This document shows, piece by piece, positions 6,543-15,729 of a stretch of DNA of 64,000 nucleotides. The stretch is from JASDSY01 sp041441465 (GTDB taxonomy: Bacteria; Muiribacteriota; UBA9980). Where the stretch lies: the NCBI GenBank assembly GCA_041441465.1, contig JASDSY010000010.1:186001-250000 (forward strand). The letters are read 5' to 3'. The notes below the pieces were generated by a model. It saw nothing but the letters and a program-made list of their open reading frames with translations. It was not told the DNA's origin and did not search any database. The stretch's first letter is position 1. Each line of letters starts with the position of its first letter. The position numbers were made by a program, and so were the translations under genes.

Positions 6543-9140
6543 ATGAATCTGAAACAAAAAATTAAAACCATTCAGATATTAAAAATTTTCTTACTACCTT
6601 TTATCCTTTTAACGATTTCTCTTATCGTCACGTTCTGGATATGGAACATCGAAAACCGCATAATATATAATGATGTCGAAGAGCGTTTTTCCTACTATAC
6701 CGAAAAAATCAATAATGAAATTTTAATACAAATGCATAACTACGAGCAGATATTGCGCGGCGTAGCAGGTTTATTCTATTCATCTATAAACGTCGAACGA
6801 AATGAATGGCAGGCATATATAAAAGAATTAGCGATCGAAAAAAACTACCCGGGCATCCGGGGTATCGGCTATACGGGCAGGGTAAAAGCAAACGAAAAAA
6901 ATACGCATATCGAACAAATAAGAAAAGAAGGATTCCGCAGTTACAATATCATGCCGGCAGGCGACAGAGCCGAATATTATCCGGTCATTTACGTAGAACC
7001 TCTGGATACTGAAAATTCGGCTATTTTAGGCTATGATAATTTTTCAAACCCGGCCCGCCGCGAGGCAATGGAAAAAGCCGGCACTGAAGGCAAAGCAATT
7101 CTGACAAACACCGTAACTCTTATTCAAACAGCAAATGGCAAACAGCAAAACGGTTTTTTGATGTACCTGCCTATATACAAAAATCAGAATATTCCTAAAA
7201 CGCTTTCTGAACGGCAAGATTCAATTATAGGATTCGCATTTATAACATTCAGGTTAAACGATTTTATGTGTAATATAATCGGAGATAAATTTATAGATAT
7301 CTCCACAAAAATTTACGTAAATAATAAAAATAATTCCAATGAACTCATATATGATTCAACCATAAAACAACTAAATGATAAAGTATACAATTCCGACGAA
7401 CATAAATATATCATAAACAAGACTAATAATTTATACGGCCAGATCTGGAATTTCGAATTCAAGTCTCTGCCGAATTTCGATGAAGCCATAATAAAGAGCA
7501 AGCATTTTGACATACTTATTATAGGTATAAATCTAAGCCTGCTCATTTTTTTTCTTATTCTTTTTTCAATCAACAATTACCAAATTACTGCAAACACGGC
7601 CTTAAGTTACGCAGAAAGTATCATCAATACCATACGACAGCCTTTAATAGTGTTGGACCAGGATTTCAAAGTAATTACCGCCAGCATGTTTTTTTATGAA
7701 TTTTTCGATATGACTCCCGATCAAATTCTTGATAAAAACATTTTAGAAATTGAAAAGTGCCAGTTAAACAAGCAAGAACTAAAGAAACTGCTGAAAAATT
7801 TAATTGAAAATAATATTTCAGTCAATAATTTCGAAATGGAAATAATATTTCCTGAAAACAATAAACGCCTCACGCTGTTGAACGCGATACAGATCAAAAA
7901 AGCGCCTGAAAAGAAAAAAACTTTTCTTCTTACATTCGAAGATATTACCGAGCGCAAAGCTTTCGAAACCGCTCTTAAAACGGCCAAAAATCAGGCCGAA
8001 GCGGCCAATAACGCCAAAAGCTTATTTTTAGCCAATATGAGCCATGAATTGCGCACCCCAATGAATGGAATAATAGGATTTACCAATTTATTATCCCAAA
8101 GCGGATTAAATGAAAAACAAAATAAATACAATGAATTCGTAAAAAGTTCATCCGGCCATCTTCTTGAATTAATTAACGATATACTTGACATTTCAAAACT
8201 TGAAGCAAAAAAAATAAAAATCCAGAACGCTCAATTCAATATCTGCCAGACAATCAAAGATTTGAGCCTTTTTATCGAAGAGCAAATAAAAAGTAAAAAA
8301 CTCGGTTTTAAGTGTGAAATAGATGAAAAAATAAATTACGACGTTATAGGCGATCAATTAAGAATCAAACAAATATTGCTTAATTTTCTAACTAACGCAA
8401 TAAAATTTTCCAAAAACGGCACCATAAAGTTAAAACTTGAACAATTTTCCAAAAACATTGATAATTGTGTGATTTCGCTCAGCGTTTCCGATGAAGGCAC
8501 AGGAATACCGGAAAATAAGATAAACGAAATTTTTGAAAGGTTTCATCAGCTAGACGAATCGACAACAAAAAATCACGGCGGAGCTGGCCTTGGCCTATAT
8601 ATAGTTAAAGGTCTCGTGGAATTAATGAACGGCTCTATTTCAGTTAAAAGCGAAATTGATAAAGGCAGCTGTTTTACTGTAAAATTGCCATTTCAGATTG
8701 CAGCAGCAAATGATGTCGAATTAAAAAATGAACCGCAAAAACTGAAACCGCAAAAATTAAAAATATTGCTGGCTGAAGACGATGAAATAAGCTGTTCATA
8801 CATAAAAACATTGATCCAGTGTTTCGGCTGGGAACTCGAAATTGCCGGAAACGGAATAGAAGCTGTCGAATTATATAAAAAACAAAAATTCGACGTAATC
8901 TTAATGGACGGCCAGATGCCTAAAATGAGCGGACTCGAAGCTGCGAAAAAAATAAGAGAACTTGAAATTAATATCGGATACCTTACTCCAGTAATCGGTT
9001 TAACGGCTTATGCCATGCCGGGAGACCGTGAAAAATTCATAGCCTCAGGCATGGATGATTATATGACTAAACCCATCGTTAATGAAAACCAACTATACGA
9101 AACGATTGTCAAACATATAAAAACCGATCAAAATAGTTAA
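6543..9140 (+). CDS. Membrane hybrid histidine kinase (CHASE-PAS-HisKA-HATPase-REC)
   Basis: The ATG at 6543 has GGAA six bases upstream; ATG 6537 or TTG 6531 are alternatives. Order of parts: transmembrane helix at about 15-35, an extracytoplasmic CHASE domain (about 70-220, including GIRGIGYTGRV), a second helix at about 322-343, and a PAS domain (about 355-465). The HisKA box is NMSHELRTPMN, with the phosphorylated His near 502. The HATPase has N box NFLTNAIKF, G1 DEGTGIP and G2 GGAGLGLY. A C-terminal receiver domain (about 738-860) carries EDD, phospho-acceptor D in LMDGQMP and the TKP lysine. It senses a small extracellular ligand and runs an internal phosphorelay. No partner response regulator or Hpt protein is adjacent, so the output is unknown. 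Confidence 0.92.
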   Translation: MNLKQKIKTIQILKIFLLPFILLTISLIVTFWIWNIENRIIYNDVEERFSYYTEKINNEILIQMHNYEQILRGVAGLFYSSINVERNEWQAYIKELAIEKNYPGIRGIGYTGRVKANEKNTHIEQIRKEGFRSYNIMPAGDRAEYYPVIYVEPLDTENSAILGYDNFSNPARREAMEKAGTEGKAILTNTVTLIQTANGKQQNGFLMYLPIYKNQNIPKTLSERQDSIIGFAFITFRLNDFMCNIIGDKFIDISTKIYVNNKNNSNELIYDSTIKQLNDKVYNSDEHKYIINKTNNLYGQIWNFEFKSLPNFDEAIIKSKHFDILIIGINLSLLIFFLILFSINNYQITANTALSYAESIINTIRQPLIVLDQDFKVITASMFFYEFFDMTPDQILDKNILEIEKCQLNKQELKKLLKNLIENNISVNNFEMEIIFPENNKRLTLLNAIQIKKAPEKKKTFLLTFEDITERKAFETALKTAKNQAEAANNAKSLFLANMSHELRTPMNGIIGFTNLLSQSGLNEKQNKYNEFVKSSSGHLLELINDILDISKLEAKKIKIQNAQFNICQTIKDLSLFIEEQIKSKKLGFKCEIDEKINYDVIGDQLRIKQILLNFLTNAIKFSKNGTIKLKLEQFSKNIDNCVISLSVSDEGTGIPENKINEIFERFHQLDESTTKNHGGAGLGLYIVKGLVELMNGSISVKSEIDKGSCFTVKLPFQIAAANDVELKNEPQKLKPQKLKILLAEDDEISCSYIKTLIQCFGWELEIAGNGIEAVELYKKQKFDVILMDGQMPKMSGLEAAKKIRELEINIGYLTPVIGLTAYAMPGDREKFIASGMDDYMTKPIVNENQLYETIVKHIKTDQNS

Positions 9141-9251
9141 ATAGTTGCATTACATAATCTTAGTATTAATAATGCGTAAGAATGCGAAATTTTAAAGGCT
9201 AAGACTAAAAATAAATAAATTTTATTGAAAATATATTTCAACATAAATAAA

Positions 9252-9294
9252 AAACTGGCACACTCGAAAGTTATCAACTCGAATGCACCAGTTT
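9252..9294. terminator. Imperfect hairpin between convergent genes
   Basis: AAACTGG (9252-9258) pairs with CCAGTTT (9288-9294), with a further TCGA/TCGA pair inside. It sits in the 322-base gap (9141-9462) between the kinase and the minus-strand thioredoxin gene and probably ends one or both transcripts. I see nothing else in that gap. Confidence 0.5.
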
Positions 9295-9462
9295 AAATTA
9301 TTTATTAGTAGGCGTTAATTTTCAATTAATTCTAAAATCTTTTTAATCAGCTAATTTTAATTCACTTACTTTCCTGCATATCAGACGTTACAAAAATTTT
9401 CTGTAATTTAATTCACAGCAGCGACTTTAAATTAAAATTGCCATTTCCGGAATTTTATTGAA

Positions 9463-9798
9463 TTATGATATCAGGCCGTTCAGTTCTTTTATAAATGCGT
9501 CTTTTGAAAGAGCGCCCGCCATGGATTTATGCACTTTGCCGTCCTTGAAAAACATAAGAGTGGGAACTGAATGAATCCTCATTTGCGACGCAAGAGACTG
9601 GCATTCATCGATATCCACTTTAACGAATTTAATTTTTTCATTATATTCAGGAGCCACTTCATTTAATACATTAGCGAAATATTTGCATGGCCCGCACCAG
9701 GTGGCAAAAAAATCCACAAACACAGGCTCTTTCGACTCTAACACTTCCTTCGAAAAATTTTCTTCCTTTAAATGAATTATGTTATTAACAACGTTCAT
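9463..9798 (-). CDS. trxA: Thioredoxin
   Basis: The 111-residue thioredoxin fold contains the redox pair WCGPCK (C35, C38), the VDFFATW strand, the buried aspartate region VDIDE and the cis-proline loop VPTLMFF. It reduces cytoplasmic disulfides. The ATG at 9798 is chosen because AGGGAG lies nine bases upstream; reading further upstream to 9840 would add 14 residues that do not fit the fold. It is a single-gene unit, divergent from the efflux operon across a 357-base AT-rich gap whose only clear content is the sigma-54-like element next to the pump. Confidence 0.95.
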   Translation of the reverse strand: MNVVNNIIHLKEENFSKEVLESKEPVFVDFFATWCGPCKYFANVLNEVAPEYNEKIKFVKVDIDECQSLASQMRIHSVPTLMFFKDGKVHKSMAGALSKDAFIKELNGLIS

Positions 9799-10100
9799 AA
9801 TAGTCATCTCCCTTTTTATAATTTGAAAATTACAACACAAAAATTTTGTAATTTAAAATTTAATATTGAACTTTCATTTTTAATTTTATTTAAACAAGAT
9901 TTATGCCACATAAAAAACAATCTATTTTCAATATTTTTCAACTAATATTTCATTACCATGAAAAAATTACACTGTAAAAATTACATAGTACTATGAAATT
10001 TATTAAAAATTTTACTGTTTTTTTAATTAAGTTTTTATTAAAATATTTTACTATTTTATCAAAATGTAGTAGAATAAACTAATAATGCATTAATGTTTTT

Positions 10101-10116
10101 TGGCATCAAAATTGCC
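10101..10116 (+). promoter_or_regulatory. Sigma-54-like (-24/-12) promoter of the RND efflux operon
   Basis: The sequence TTGGCATCAAAATTGCC (10100-10116) matches the RpoN consensus at the invariant GG and GC pairs with exactly ten bases between them, and also keeps the TGGCA and TTGC cores. A start near 10126 would leave a leader of about 30 nt with GGAGG (10143-10147) before the ATG at 10156. A TATAAT at 10119-10124 overlaps but has no -35 element at the right distance. No rpoN gene or bacterial enhancer-binding protein is visible in the window. Confidence 0.5.
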
Positions 10117-10155
10117 TTTATAATCTTGAAAACATAAAATTCTGGAGGCGTCATT

Positions 10156-11283
10156 ATGTATAAGAGAAATTATTTGGTAAATCTATTTTTATTAATTTTT
10201 TCATTTGGCATGTTTATATCAGCCGGGCAGCTGAACGCGGCTGAAGAAACAAAATTCGAGGTTAAGGCAGTTGAAAAACCAATATATTTTGAATCGGTCG
10301 GTGTATTAGTTCCTGAAACCGTAATAACATTCTCGTCAAAACTGATGGGCACAATCACTTCAGTTACAAAACGCGAAGGCGTTGAAGTGAAAACCGACGA
10401 AGTACTTGTAACCATAGACGATACCGAATTAAATGCAGACCTTACCGGCCTCGACGCTGCGCTGGCAGAACTCGAAAGCAATAAAATCGAAGTCGAAAAA
10501 AACCTCAACCTTTTTAACGCTTCAAAAGCCACGGCACAGGCTCAATACAACTTAAGCGCCACCACGTACGAACGTTTCAAAAACCTTTATGAAAACAATA
10601 AATCGATATCACGCCAGGAACTTGATAAGGCCGAGGCTGATTTCAAGGCCGCAACGTCAAAATTAAACGAAGCGTCGGCGCAAATCGAGGTCGTTAATTC
10701 AAAAAAAGCACAAATAGAAGCCAAGCGCAAACAGATAAACGCCAATATCGAAAAAATCAAAACAATGAAAAATTACACTAAAATCACATCGCCGATAAGC
10801 GGACGCGTTACCGCGCGACAGGCGGAAACTGGAATGCTGGCAACTCCCGGCACTCCTCTTATCACGGTCGAAGATTATAAAAACATGCAATTCAAGGCCA
10901 TTATACCCGAAAATATAATCAATAACATAAAAATCGGCGATTCCATTAAAGTGATTGTAGACGTAATAAACGACCAGGTGTTTTTAGGGGAAGTCGCTGA
11001 GATCATACCTACCGGCGATATAATGACACATACTTTCACGGTTAAAATTTCACTGGCATACGATCCTAGATTAAAAAGCGGCATGTACGCCCGCGGACTT
11101 TTCGTGAAAGCAAGGTCAAAAGCGCTTATGATCCCGACTGATTTTATAATAAACCGCGGACAGCTTTACATGGTATATACTTCCGAAAATGAATTCAGAT
11201 TCATAAGACCCGGAATAAACGAAGGATACCTTACCGAAATTCTATCCGGCCTGAACGAAGGCGATATAATCTATAAAAAATAA
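10156..11283 (+). CDS. RND efflux periplasmic adaptor (membrane fusion protein)
   Basis: An N-terminal signal sequence (hydrophobic 8-25, cleavage near AAEE) leads into a split lipoyl domain (TSVTKREGVEVKTDEVLVTI, about 75-94) interrupted by a long alpha-helical hairpin at roughly 100-200 rich in Ala/Glu/Lys. This is followed by the second lipoyl half (ITSPISGRVTARQAETG) and the beta-barrel/membrane-proximal domains. This is the standard HlyD/AcrA architecture at the usual length of about 375 residues. It links an inner-membrane RND pump to an outer-membrane channel. The permease follows after about 160 bases. No TolC-type outer-membrane gene is in the window. GGAGG sits nine bases before the start. 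Confidence 0.92.
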   Translation: MYKRNYLVNLFLLIFSFGMFISAGQLNAAEETKFEVKAVEKPIYFESVGVLVPETVITFSSKLMGTITSVTKREGVEVKTDEVLVTIDDTELNADLTGLDAALAELESNKIEVEKNLNLFNASKATAQAQYNLSATTYERFKNLYENNKSISRQELDKAEADFKAATSKLNEASAQIEVVNSKKAQIEAKRKQINANIEKIKTMKNYTKITSPISGRVTARQAETGMLATPGTPLITVEDYKNMQFKAIIPENIINNIKIGDSIKVIVDVINDQVFLGEVAEIIPTGDIMTHTFTVKISLAYDPRLKSGMYARGLFVKARSKALMIPTDFIINRGQLYMVYTSENEFRFIRPGINEGYLTEILSGLNEGDIIYKK

Positions 11284-11442
11284 AACTTAAATTAGTTTTT
11301 GTTCAAATTTCGTTACAATACAAACAAATAAATATAATTAGTTCTAAAATTAAGCTTATAAACTTGGAAGTAATTATTAGAACCCCAACATAAAATAAGC
11401 AGCATTTATGAAAAAGCTATCTCATTCAAGGAAGTGTTTATT

Positions 11443-14400
11443 ATGCCAGATAAAGAAAATATAATAAATAATTCAGGCGCCGAACCTGCTAAACCTGGAT
11501 TAAAAAATACAAACGAGCAGCAGGCACAAAAAAATCAGGCCGGCAATAATGCCTCTATTAAAGCCACTACCAGCGAAGATGCTGCCGCTAAACAGGCCGC
11601 ACCTAAAATCGAACCGGCAGCGAGCAGCTCAAACGGCAATCATTATAGTGACAATACTTCTTCCGGGATGCCCCATCCGGCGCATGAACATGAAATACAC
11701 AGCGGTTTTGCAGGCGGACTTGCGAACGGATTCATCGATTCGAAATTAACACCGCTTATAATAATCCTTTCGCTGCTTCTTGGAGTATTCGCAATAATAT
11801 TAACGCCGCGTGAAGAAGAACCGCAAATAGTAGTTCCGATGGTGGATATTTTTGTTTCAATGCCAGGCGCAAATTCGGCCGAAGTCGAAAAACGCGTCAC
11901 CAACCCTATGGAAAAACTGTTATGGGAAATCCCGGGGATTGAATACATTTATTCGACCTCTCAAAACGAACAATCTATGGTCATATTGCGTTTCAAAGTC
12001 GGTGAAGATGCCGAAAAAAGCATAGTAAAAGTAATGGAAAAAATGGAACACAATAAAGACAGGATTCCGCCGAACGTTATCGGCCCGTTCATAAAAGCGC
12101 GCTCGATAGACGACGTACCGATCGCTTCAATTACCCTGCACAGTAAAAACTACGACCACGCACACTTAAGAAGACTGGCAGGCCAGGTGATGGATGAAAT
12201 AAAATCGATAAACGACGTTTCCGACGTAACTATTATCGGGGGGCAGCGCCGCGAAATACGAATCGAGTTCGACCCGAATAAATTATCCGCTTACGGAATA
12301 TCGCCGGCGGAAATAATTCAGGTCATCGACGGCTCGAACAGGCGTATCATGAGTAATTCAATAAAAAACTCAAACACGGAATTTAAAGTCACTATAGGAC
12401 AATTTTTTAAATCTACAAATGAAATAAAAAAACTTGTCGTTAGAACAATTAACAAACGGGCAGTTTATCTTGAAGAAGTAGCGAAAGTCACGGACGATTT
12501 AAGCGAACCTGAAAATTATGTGATGTTCACCAAAGGCCCCGGCTCTTTCGAAACGGCATCGCCGTCAAAATCTTTCGATTATGAAAATGCAGTCACAATA
12601 GCTATTTCAAAAAGAAAAGGCACAAACGCCATAGTTATAGCCGATGAAGCGATCGACAAAATAAGCAAAATCAAAAAACAATATTTTCCGGCAGGCATCG
12701 ATTATACTATAACCAGAAATTACGGCGAAACCGCCGAGGAAAAATCGAATGAACTTTTATACCATATGGCGCTCGCCACATTTTCTGTCGCGATATTAAT
12801 ATGGCTGTTTTTAGGTTTCAATGCTTCATTAATCGTCGCTATTGCGATCCCAGTAACTTTAGCGTTGACTCTTTTAGTATTCTATTTATACGGTTATACT
12901 TTAAACAGAATAACGCTTTTCGCGCTGATATTTTCGATCGGTATTCTTGTCGATGACGCCATTGTCGTAGTCGAAAATATGGTGCGTCATTTTATGATGG
13001 AAAAAAACAAAACACGCAATATGTTTAAAGTAGCTGTAGAATCGGTAGCGGAAGTCGGCAATCCGACGGTTTTAGCCACAATAGCGGTTATACTGGCAAT
13101 ACTGCCGATGGCATTCGTTTCAGGTCTCATGGGGCCGTATATGCGCCCGATACCAATAGGTGCTTCTGCGGCAATGATATTTTCGCTCATAGTGGCTTTT
13201 ATTGTAACCCCGTGGTCGGCAATAAGAATACTTAACCTGAAAGATAATAATCATTCACACGCTGAGCACGACGGCCATAACGACGATATGCTCACTAAAA
13301 TATATAAAATGGTGATGTATCCGGCTCTGAAAAGCAGTAAAAACAGATATTTCTTTCTGGGTTCCGTTTCTTTTTTACTTCTGCTGGCAATAATTATGGT
13401 GCCGTTAAATTTCGTGAAGGTAAAAATGCTTCCGTTCGACAACAAATCTGAATTTCAGGTCATAATAGATATGCCAGAAGGCAGCACATTAGAGCAGACG
13501 GCACTTGTCACCAAAGAGATATCAAAATACCTTCAGACAGTTCCTGAAATATTGAACCTGACTCTTTACCCGGGCACTGCCGCTCCATACAATTTTAACG
13601 GATTGGTAAGGCATTATTTCATAAGAAACGGTCAGAATGTTTCGGACATACAGGTAAACCTTGTTCATAAGAGCAAAAGGACCCGCAGTTCTCATGAAAT
13701 AGCAGTCGCAGTAAGACCGGAGATACAAAAAATATCTCAAAAATATAAAGCGAATGTAAAAGTTGCCGAAGTACCGCCCGGCCCGCCTGTATTACAGACA
13801 CTGGTCGCCGAAATATACGGCCCGGACTATGAAACTGTGAAAAAATTAACGTCAAGCGTCGCTGAAGAATTCAAAAAAACACCAGGAGTTGTCGATATCG
13901 ACACATATGTAGAGGATACGCAGGAACGATATTTATTTAACATCGACCAGGAAAAATCGGCCCTTAACGGACTCGGTTTTAACGACGTGCTTTCAGCTCT
14001 AAAACTTGGAATTTCAGGTCAAAAAGTTTCACTAATGCACCTCGACAATGAAATTGAAGACCTGTTCATAAATGTCACTCCGCCTGAAAAAAGCAGAAAC
14101 CAGATTGACACGATCCTTACCATGCATGCGTTTTCGCCTTTAACAGGAAGGGCGACACCTTTGTCTGAACTCGTAAAAGTCGAAAAAACAACCGATCCGA
14201 AATCAATTTATCATAAAAATCTTAAAACCGTATCTTACGTCGTGGCCGATGTCGCAGGCAGCGAAGAAAGCCCGGTTTATCCAATAATTAACCTTAATTC
14301 AAAGATAAACGGAATGAAATTCGACGGCATTTCTATCAAGCAGTATACTTTCACCACTAAAACGCCGGAAAACACAAACTTAGGTTATTTCTTGAAATGG

Positions 14401-14922
14401 GACGGCGAATGGCATATCACAGTCGAAGTATTCCGTGATCTCGGATTTGCATTCGGAATTGCCATGCTCATGATTTATATGCTTGTAGTTTCATGGTTCC
14501 AGTCGTTTAAAATTCCGCTCGTCATAATGGCGCCGATCCCGCTTACTCTGATAGGCATACTTCCTGCCCATTACCTGATGGGTGCTTTTTTTACGGCGAC
14601 CTCGATGATAGGCTTCATCGCGGGGGCAGGCATAATCGTCCGTAATTCGATAATATTGGTCGATTTTATAAATTTGAAAATATCCGAAGGATTAAGCTTA
14701 CAGGAAGCGGTGATCGTGGCCGGCGCTATACGCTTCAGGCCTATGCTTCTGACAGCTTCAGCGGTCGTCGTCGGATCGTTCGTAATTTTATTCGACCCGA
14801 TATTCCAGGGACTCGCTATATCACTTATGGCCGGAGAAATCGCCTCAACGCTGCTTTCCAGATTTACCGTGCCGATTTTATATTATATGTCGGAACTTAA
14901 AAATCACCCTGAAAATCAATAA
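11443..14922 (+). CDS. RND-superfamily efflux permease with His-rich extensions
   Basis: About 1159 residues, larger than AcrB-type pumps because of a roughly 95-residue Ala/Gln/Asn-rich cytoplasmic N-terminal extension before the first membrane helix (LTPLIIILSLLLGVFAIIL). The RND hallmarks are present: the PREEEPQI porter start, two porter/TM repeats, and in TM4 the proton-relay aspartates in GILVDDAIVVVEN. Two histidine-rich patches stand out: HPAHEHEIH just before TM1 and NHSHAEHDGHND in the loop between the two membrane halves. These suggest metal binding or metal-related substrates, but that is inference. The ATG at 11443 is preceded by AAGGA at 11428-11432, which is better placed than the GTG at 11434. 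The permease pairs with the adaptor upstream. Confidence 0.92.
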   Translation: MPDKENIINNSGAEPAKPGLKNTNEQQAQKNQAGNNASIKATTSEDAAAKQAAPKIEPAASSSNGNHYSDNTSSGMPHPAHEHEIHSGFAGGLANGFIDSKLTPLIIILSLLLGVFAIILTPREEEPQIVVPMVDIFVSMPGANSAEVEKRVTNPMEKLLWEIPGIEYIYSTSQNEQSMVILRFKVGEDAEKSIVKVMEKMEHNKDRIPPNVIGPFIKARSIDDVPIASITLHSKNYDHAHLRRLAGQVMDEIKSINDVSDVTIIGGQRREIRIEFDPNKLSAYGISPAEIIQVIDGSNRRIMSNSIKNSNTEFKVTIGQFFKSTNEIKKLVVRTINKRAVYLEEVAKVTDDLSEPENYVMFTKGPGSFETASPSKSFDYENAVTIAISKRKGTNAIVIADEAIDKISKIKKQYFPAGIDYTITRNYGETAEEKSNELLYHMALATFSVAILIWLFLGFNASLIVAIAIPVTLALTLLVFYLYGYTLNRITLFALIFSIGILVDDAIVVVENMVRHFMMEKNKTRNMFKVAVESVAEVGNPTVLATIAVILAILPMAFVSGLMGPYMRPIPIGASAAMIFSLIVAFIVTPWSAIRILNLKDNNHSHAEHDGHNDDMLTKIYKMVMYPALKSSKNRYFFLGSVSFLLLLAIIMVPLNFVKVKMLPFDNKSEFQVIIDMPEGSTLEQTALVTKEISKYLQTVPEILNLTLYPGTAAPYNFNGLVRHYFIRNGQNVSDIQVNLVHKSKRTRSSHEIAVAVRPEIQKISQKYKANVKVAEVPPGPPVLQTLVAEIYGPDYETVKKLTSSVAEEFKKTPGVVDIDTYVEDTQERYLFNIDQEKSALNGLGFNDVLSALKLGISGQKVSLMHLDNEIEDLFINVTPPEKSRNQIDTILTMHAFSPLTGRATPLSELVKVEKTTDPKSIYHKNLKTVSYVVADVAGSEESPVYPIINLNSKINGMKFDGISIKQYTFTTKTPENTNLGYFLKWDGEWHITVEVFRDLGFAFGIAMLMIYMLVVSWFQSFKIPLVIMAPIPLTLIGILPAHYLMGAFFTATSMIGFIAGAGIIVRNSIILVDFINLKISEGLSLQEAVIVAGAIRFRPMLLTASAVVVGSFVILFDPIFQGLAISLMAGEIASTLLSRFTVPILYYMSELKNHPENQ

Positions 14923-15020
14923 TATCCATATAATATAAATGGAATGGCTTATTTCTTTTAGAGGCAACTAATAAATTTATCCTTAAAAGTTTCTAACGCA
15001 CTAAAGGGGGCGGCCAAGGT

Positions 15021-15151
15021 ATTTATTCTGCCATTGTTGTGGGACCGCGTCCTGAAAGTCATCGTGACTTTCAGGCGCTTATTCTCAGGCACTTCCGCCA
15101 TCACGGCTACGTGCCTTCCGAAATGTCCCCCAACAACTGGCATTCATAAAT
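15021..15151. other. Nested fold-back element (possible structured RNA)
   Basis: The ends pair over about 130 nt: ATTTAT (15021-15026) with ATAAAT (15146-15151), TGCCA (15029-15033) with TGGCA (15138-15142), TTGTTG (15034-15039) with CAACAA (15131-15136) and GGGAC (15041-15045) with GTCCC (15125-15129), leaving only small bulges. This outer stem encloses two hairpins. One is CCTGAAAGTCA/TGACTTTCAGG (15051-15061 and 15065-15075, 3-nt loop). The other is AGGCAC/GTGCCT (15087-15092 and 15111-15116) with an inner GCC/GGC pair. The result is a three-way junction that would form on either strand. Whether it is an RNA, a mobile fold-back repeat or a protein-binding site cannot be told from one copy. 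Confidence 0.65.
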
Positions 15152-15279
15152 TGTTTTTGTGTGAATTTCAAAAAATTTTATTTAGTGTTATTTTAATTAT
15201 ATTATAAAGTACTTAGTAATAGGCTTTTTTATCGTTCACTCAATTTTAAACCTCGACCACAAGTGCGCCTTGGGATTAG

Positions 15280-15313
15280 GCGGCGTTAGTTTTTGAAAAA
15301 AACTTTACGCCGC
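15280..15313. other. Inverted repeat/hairpin in the island
   Basis: GCGGCGT (15280-15286) pairs with ACGCCGC (15307-15313), and the inner AGTTTTT pairs with AAAAACT, giving about 14 bp with small interruptions. A 2-nt-loop palindrome CACTCT-tt-AGAGTG follows shortly after (near 15318-15331). Confidence 0.6.
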
Positions 15314-15393
15314 TTTACACTCTTTAGAGTGATCGTTCACTCGTAAAAAGTTTTTAAAATATTATTTCGATTACCAGACTAAAGAGCTTATTT

Positions 15394-15408
15394 GCAGGCT
15401 CCGCCTGC
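15394..15408. other. Short GC-rich hairpin in the island
   Basis: GCAGGC (15394-15399), loop TCC, GCCTGC (15403-15408): a perfect 6-bp GC-rich stem in AT-rich surroundings. No T-tract follows on the plus strand; six bases of T follow on the minus strand only weakly. Confidence 0.5.
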
Positions 15409-15489
15409 CGAAAAAACTACATTATCTGACCACAACCGCACTATAACTAAACCAATATTATTTTTAGAAATCCTTACACTCACAACAAT

Positions 15490-15524
15490 AAAGAGCCATT
15501 TTTCATTATCGAAAATGGCTCTTT
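15490..15524. other. Perfect 13-bp hairpin in the island, terminator-like
   Basis: AAAGAGCCATTTT (15490-15502) and AAAATGGCTCTTT (15512-15524) are exact complements around a 9-nt loop. The stem is flanked by A and T runs inside its own arms, so it may act as a bidirectional terminator, although no external T-tract is present. Confidence 0.6.
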
Positions 15525-15590
15525 ACGTTCGGCCGCAAATGACATCTCATAATTATATATAAAATCTGCGCGGCCGATTGCCGTATTTAC

Positions 15591-15621
15591 GCAAAGCAAG
15601 CGGCCGCCGGCCGCGCTTTGC
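15591..15621. other. Very GC-rich hairpin in the island
   Basis: GCAAAGC (15591-15597) pairs with GCTTTGC (15615-15621), and after a 2-nt AA bulge GCGGCC (15600-15605) pairs with GGCCGC (15609-15614) around a GCC loop. This is the most GC-rich structure in the gap and is followed by an A-rich tract (T-rich on the minus strand upstream side). Confidence 0.6.
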
Positions 15622-15729
15622 GGAAATAAAAAAAACAAAATAAATAATGATAAACAAAAAAAGAAAACGACAGTATCGCAAAAACAACGGTAGATATAGC
15701 AGGGATTAAAAAAGGGGCGCGGGGGAAAT

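Noticed and set aside
9799..9840. A longer thioredoxin N-terminus starting at 9840
   Set aside because: The AGGGAG ribosome-binding site points to ATG 9798, and the extra residues do not fit the thioredoxin fold.
10119..10124. TATAAT as a sigma-70 -10 element for the efflux operon
   Set aside because: No -35-like hexamer lies 16-18 bp upstream; the -24/-12 pattern explains the region better.
14958..15143. A 61-codon minus-strand reading frame in the hairpin island
   Set aside because: It lies inside the fold-back element, lacks a ribosome-binding site, and its codons are explained by the palindromic sequence; I see no protein family resemblance.
15021..15151. Possible integron attC site because of the nested inverted repeats
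   Set aside because: The ends do not carry the GTTRRRY/RYYYAAC core sites, and no integrase or gene cassette is nearby.
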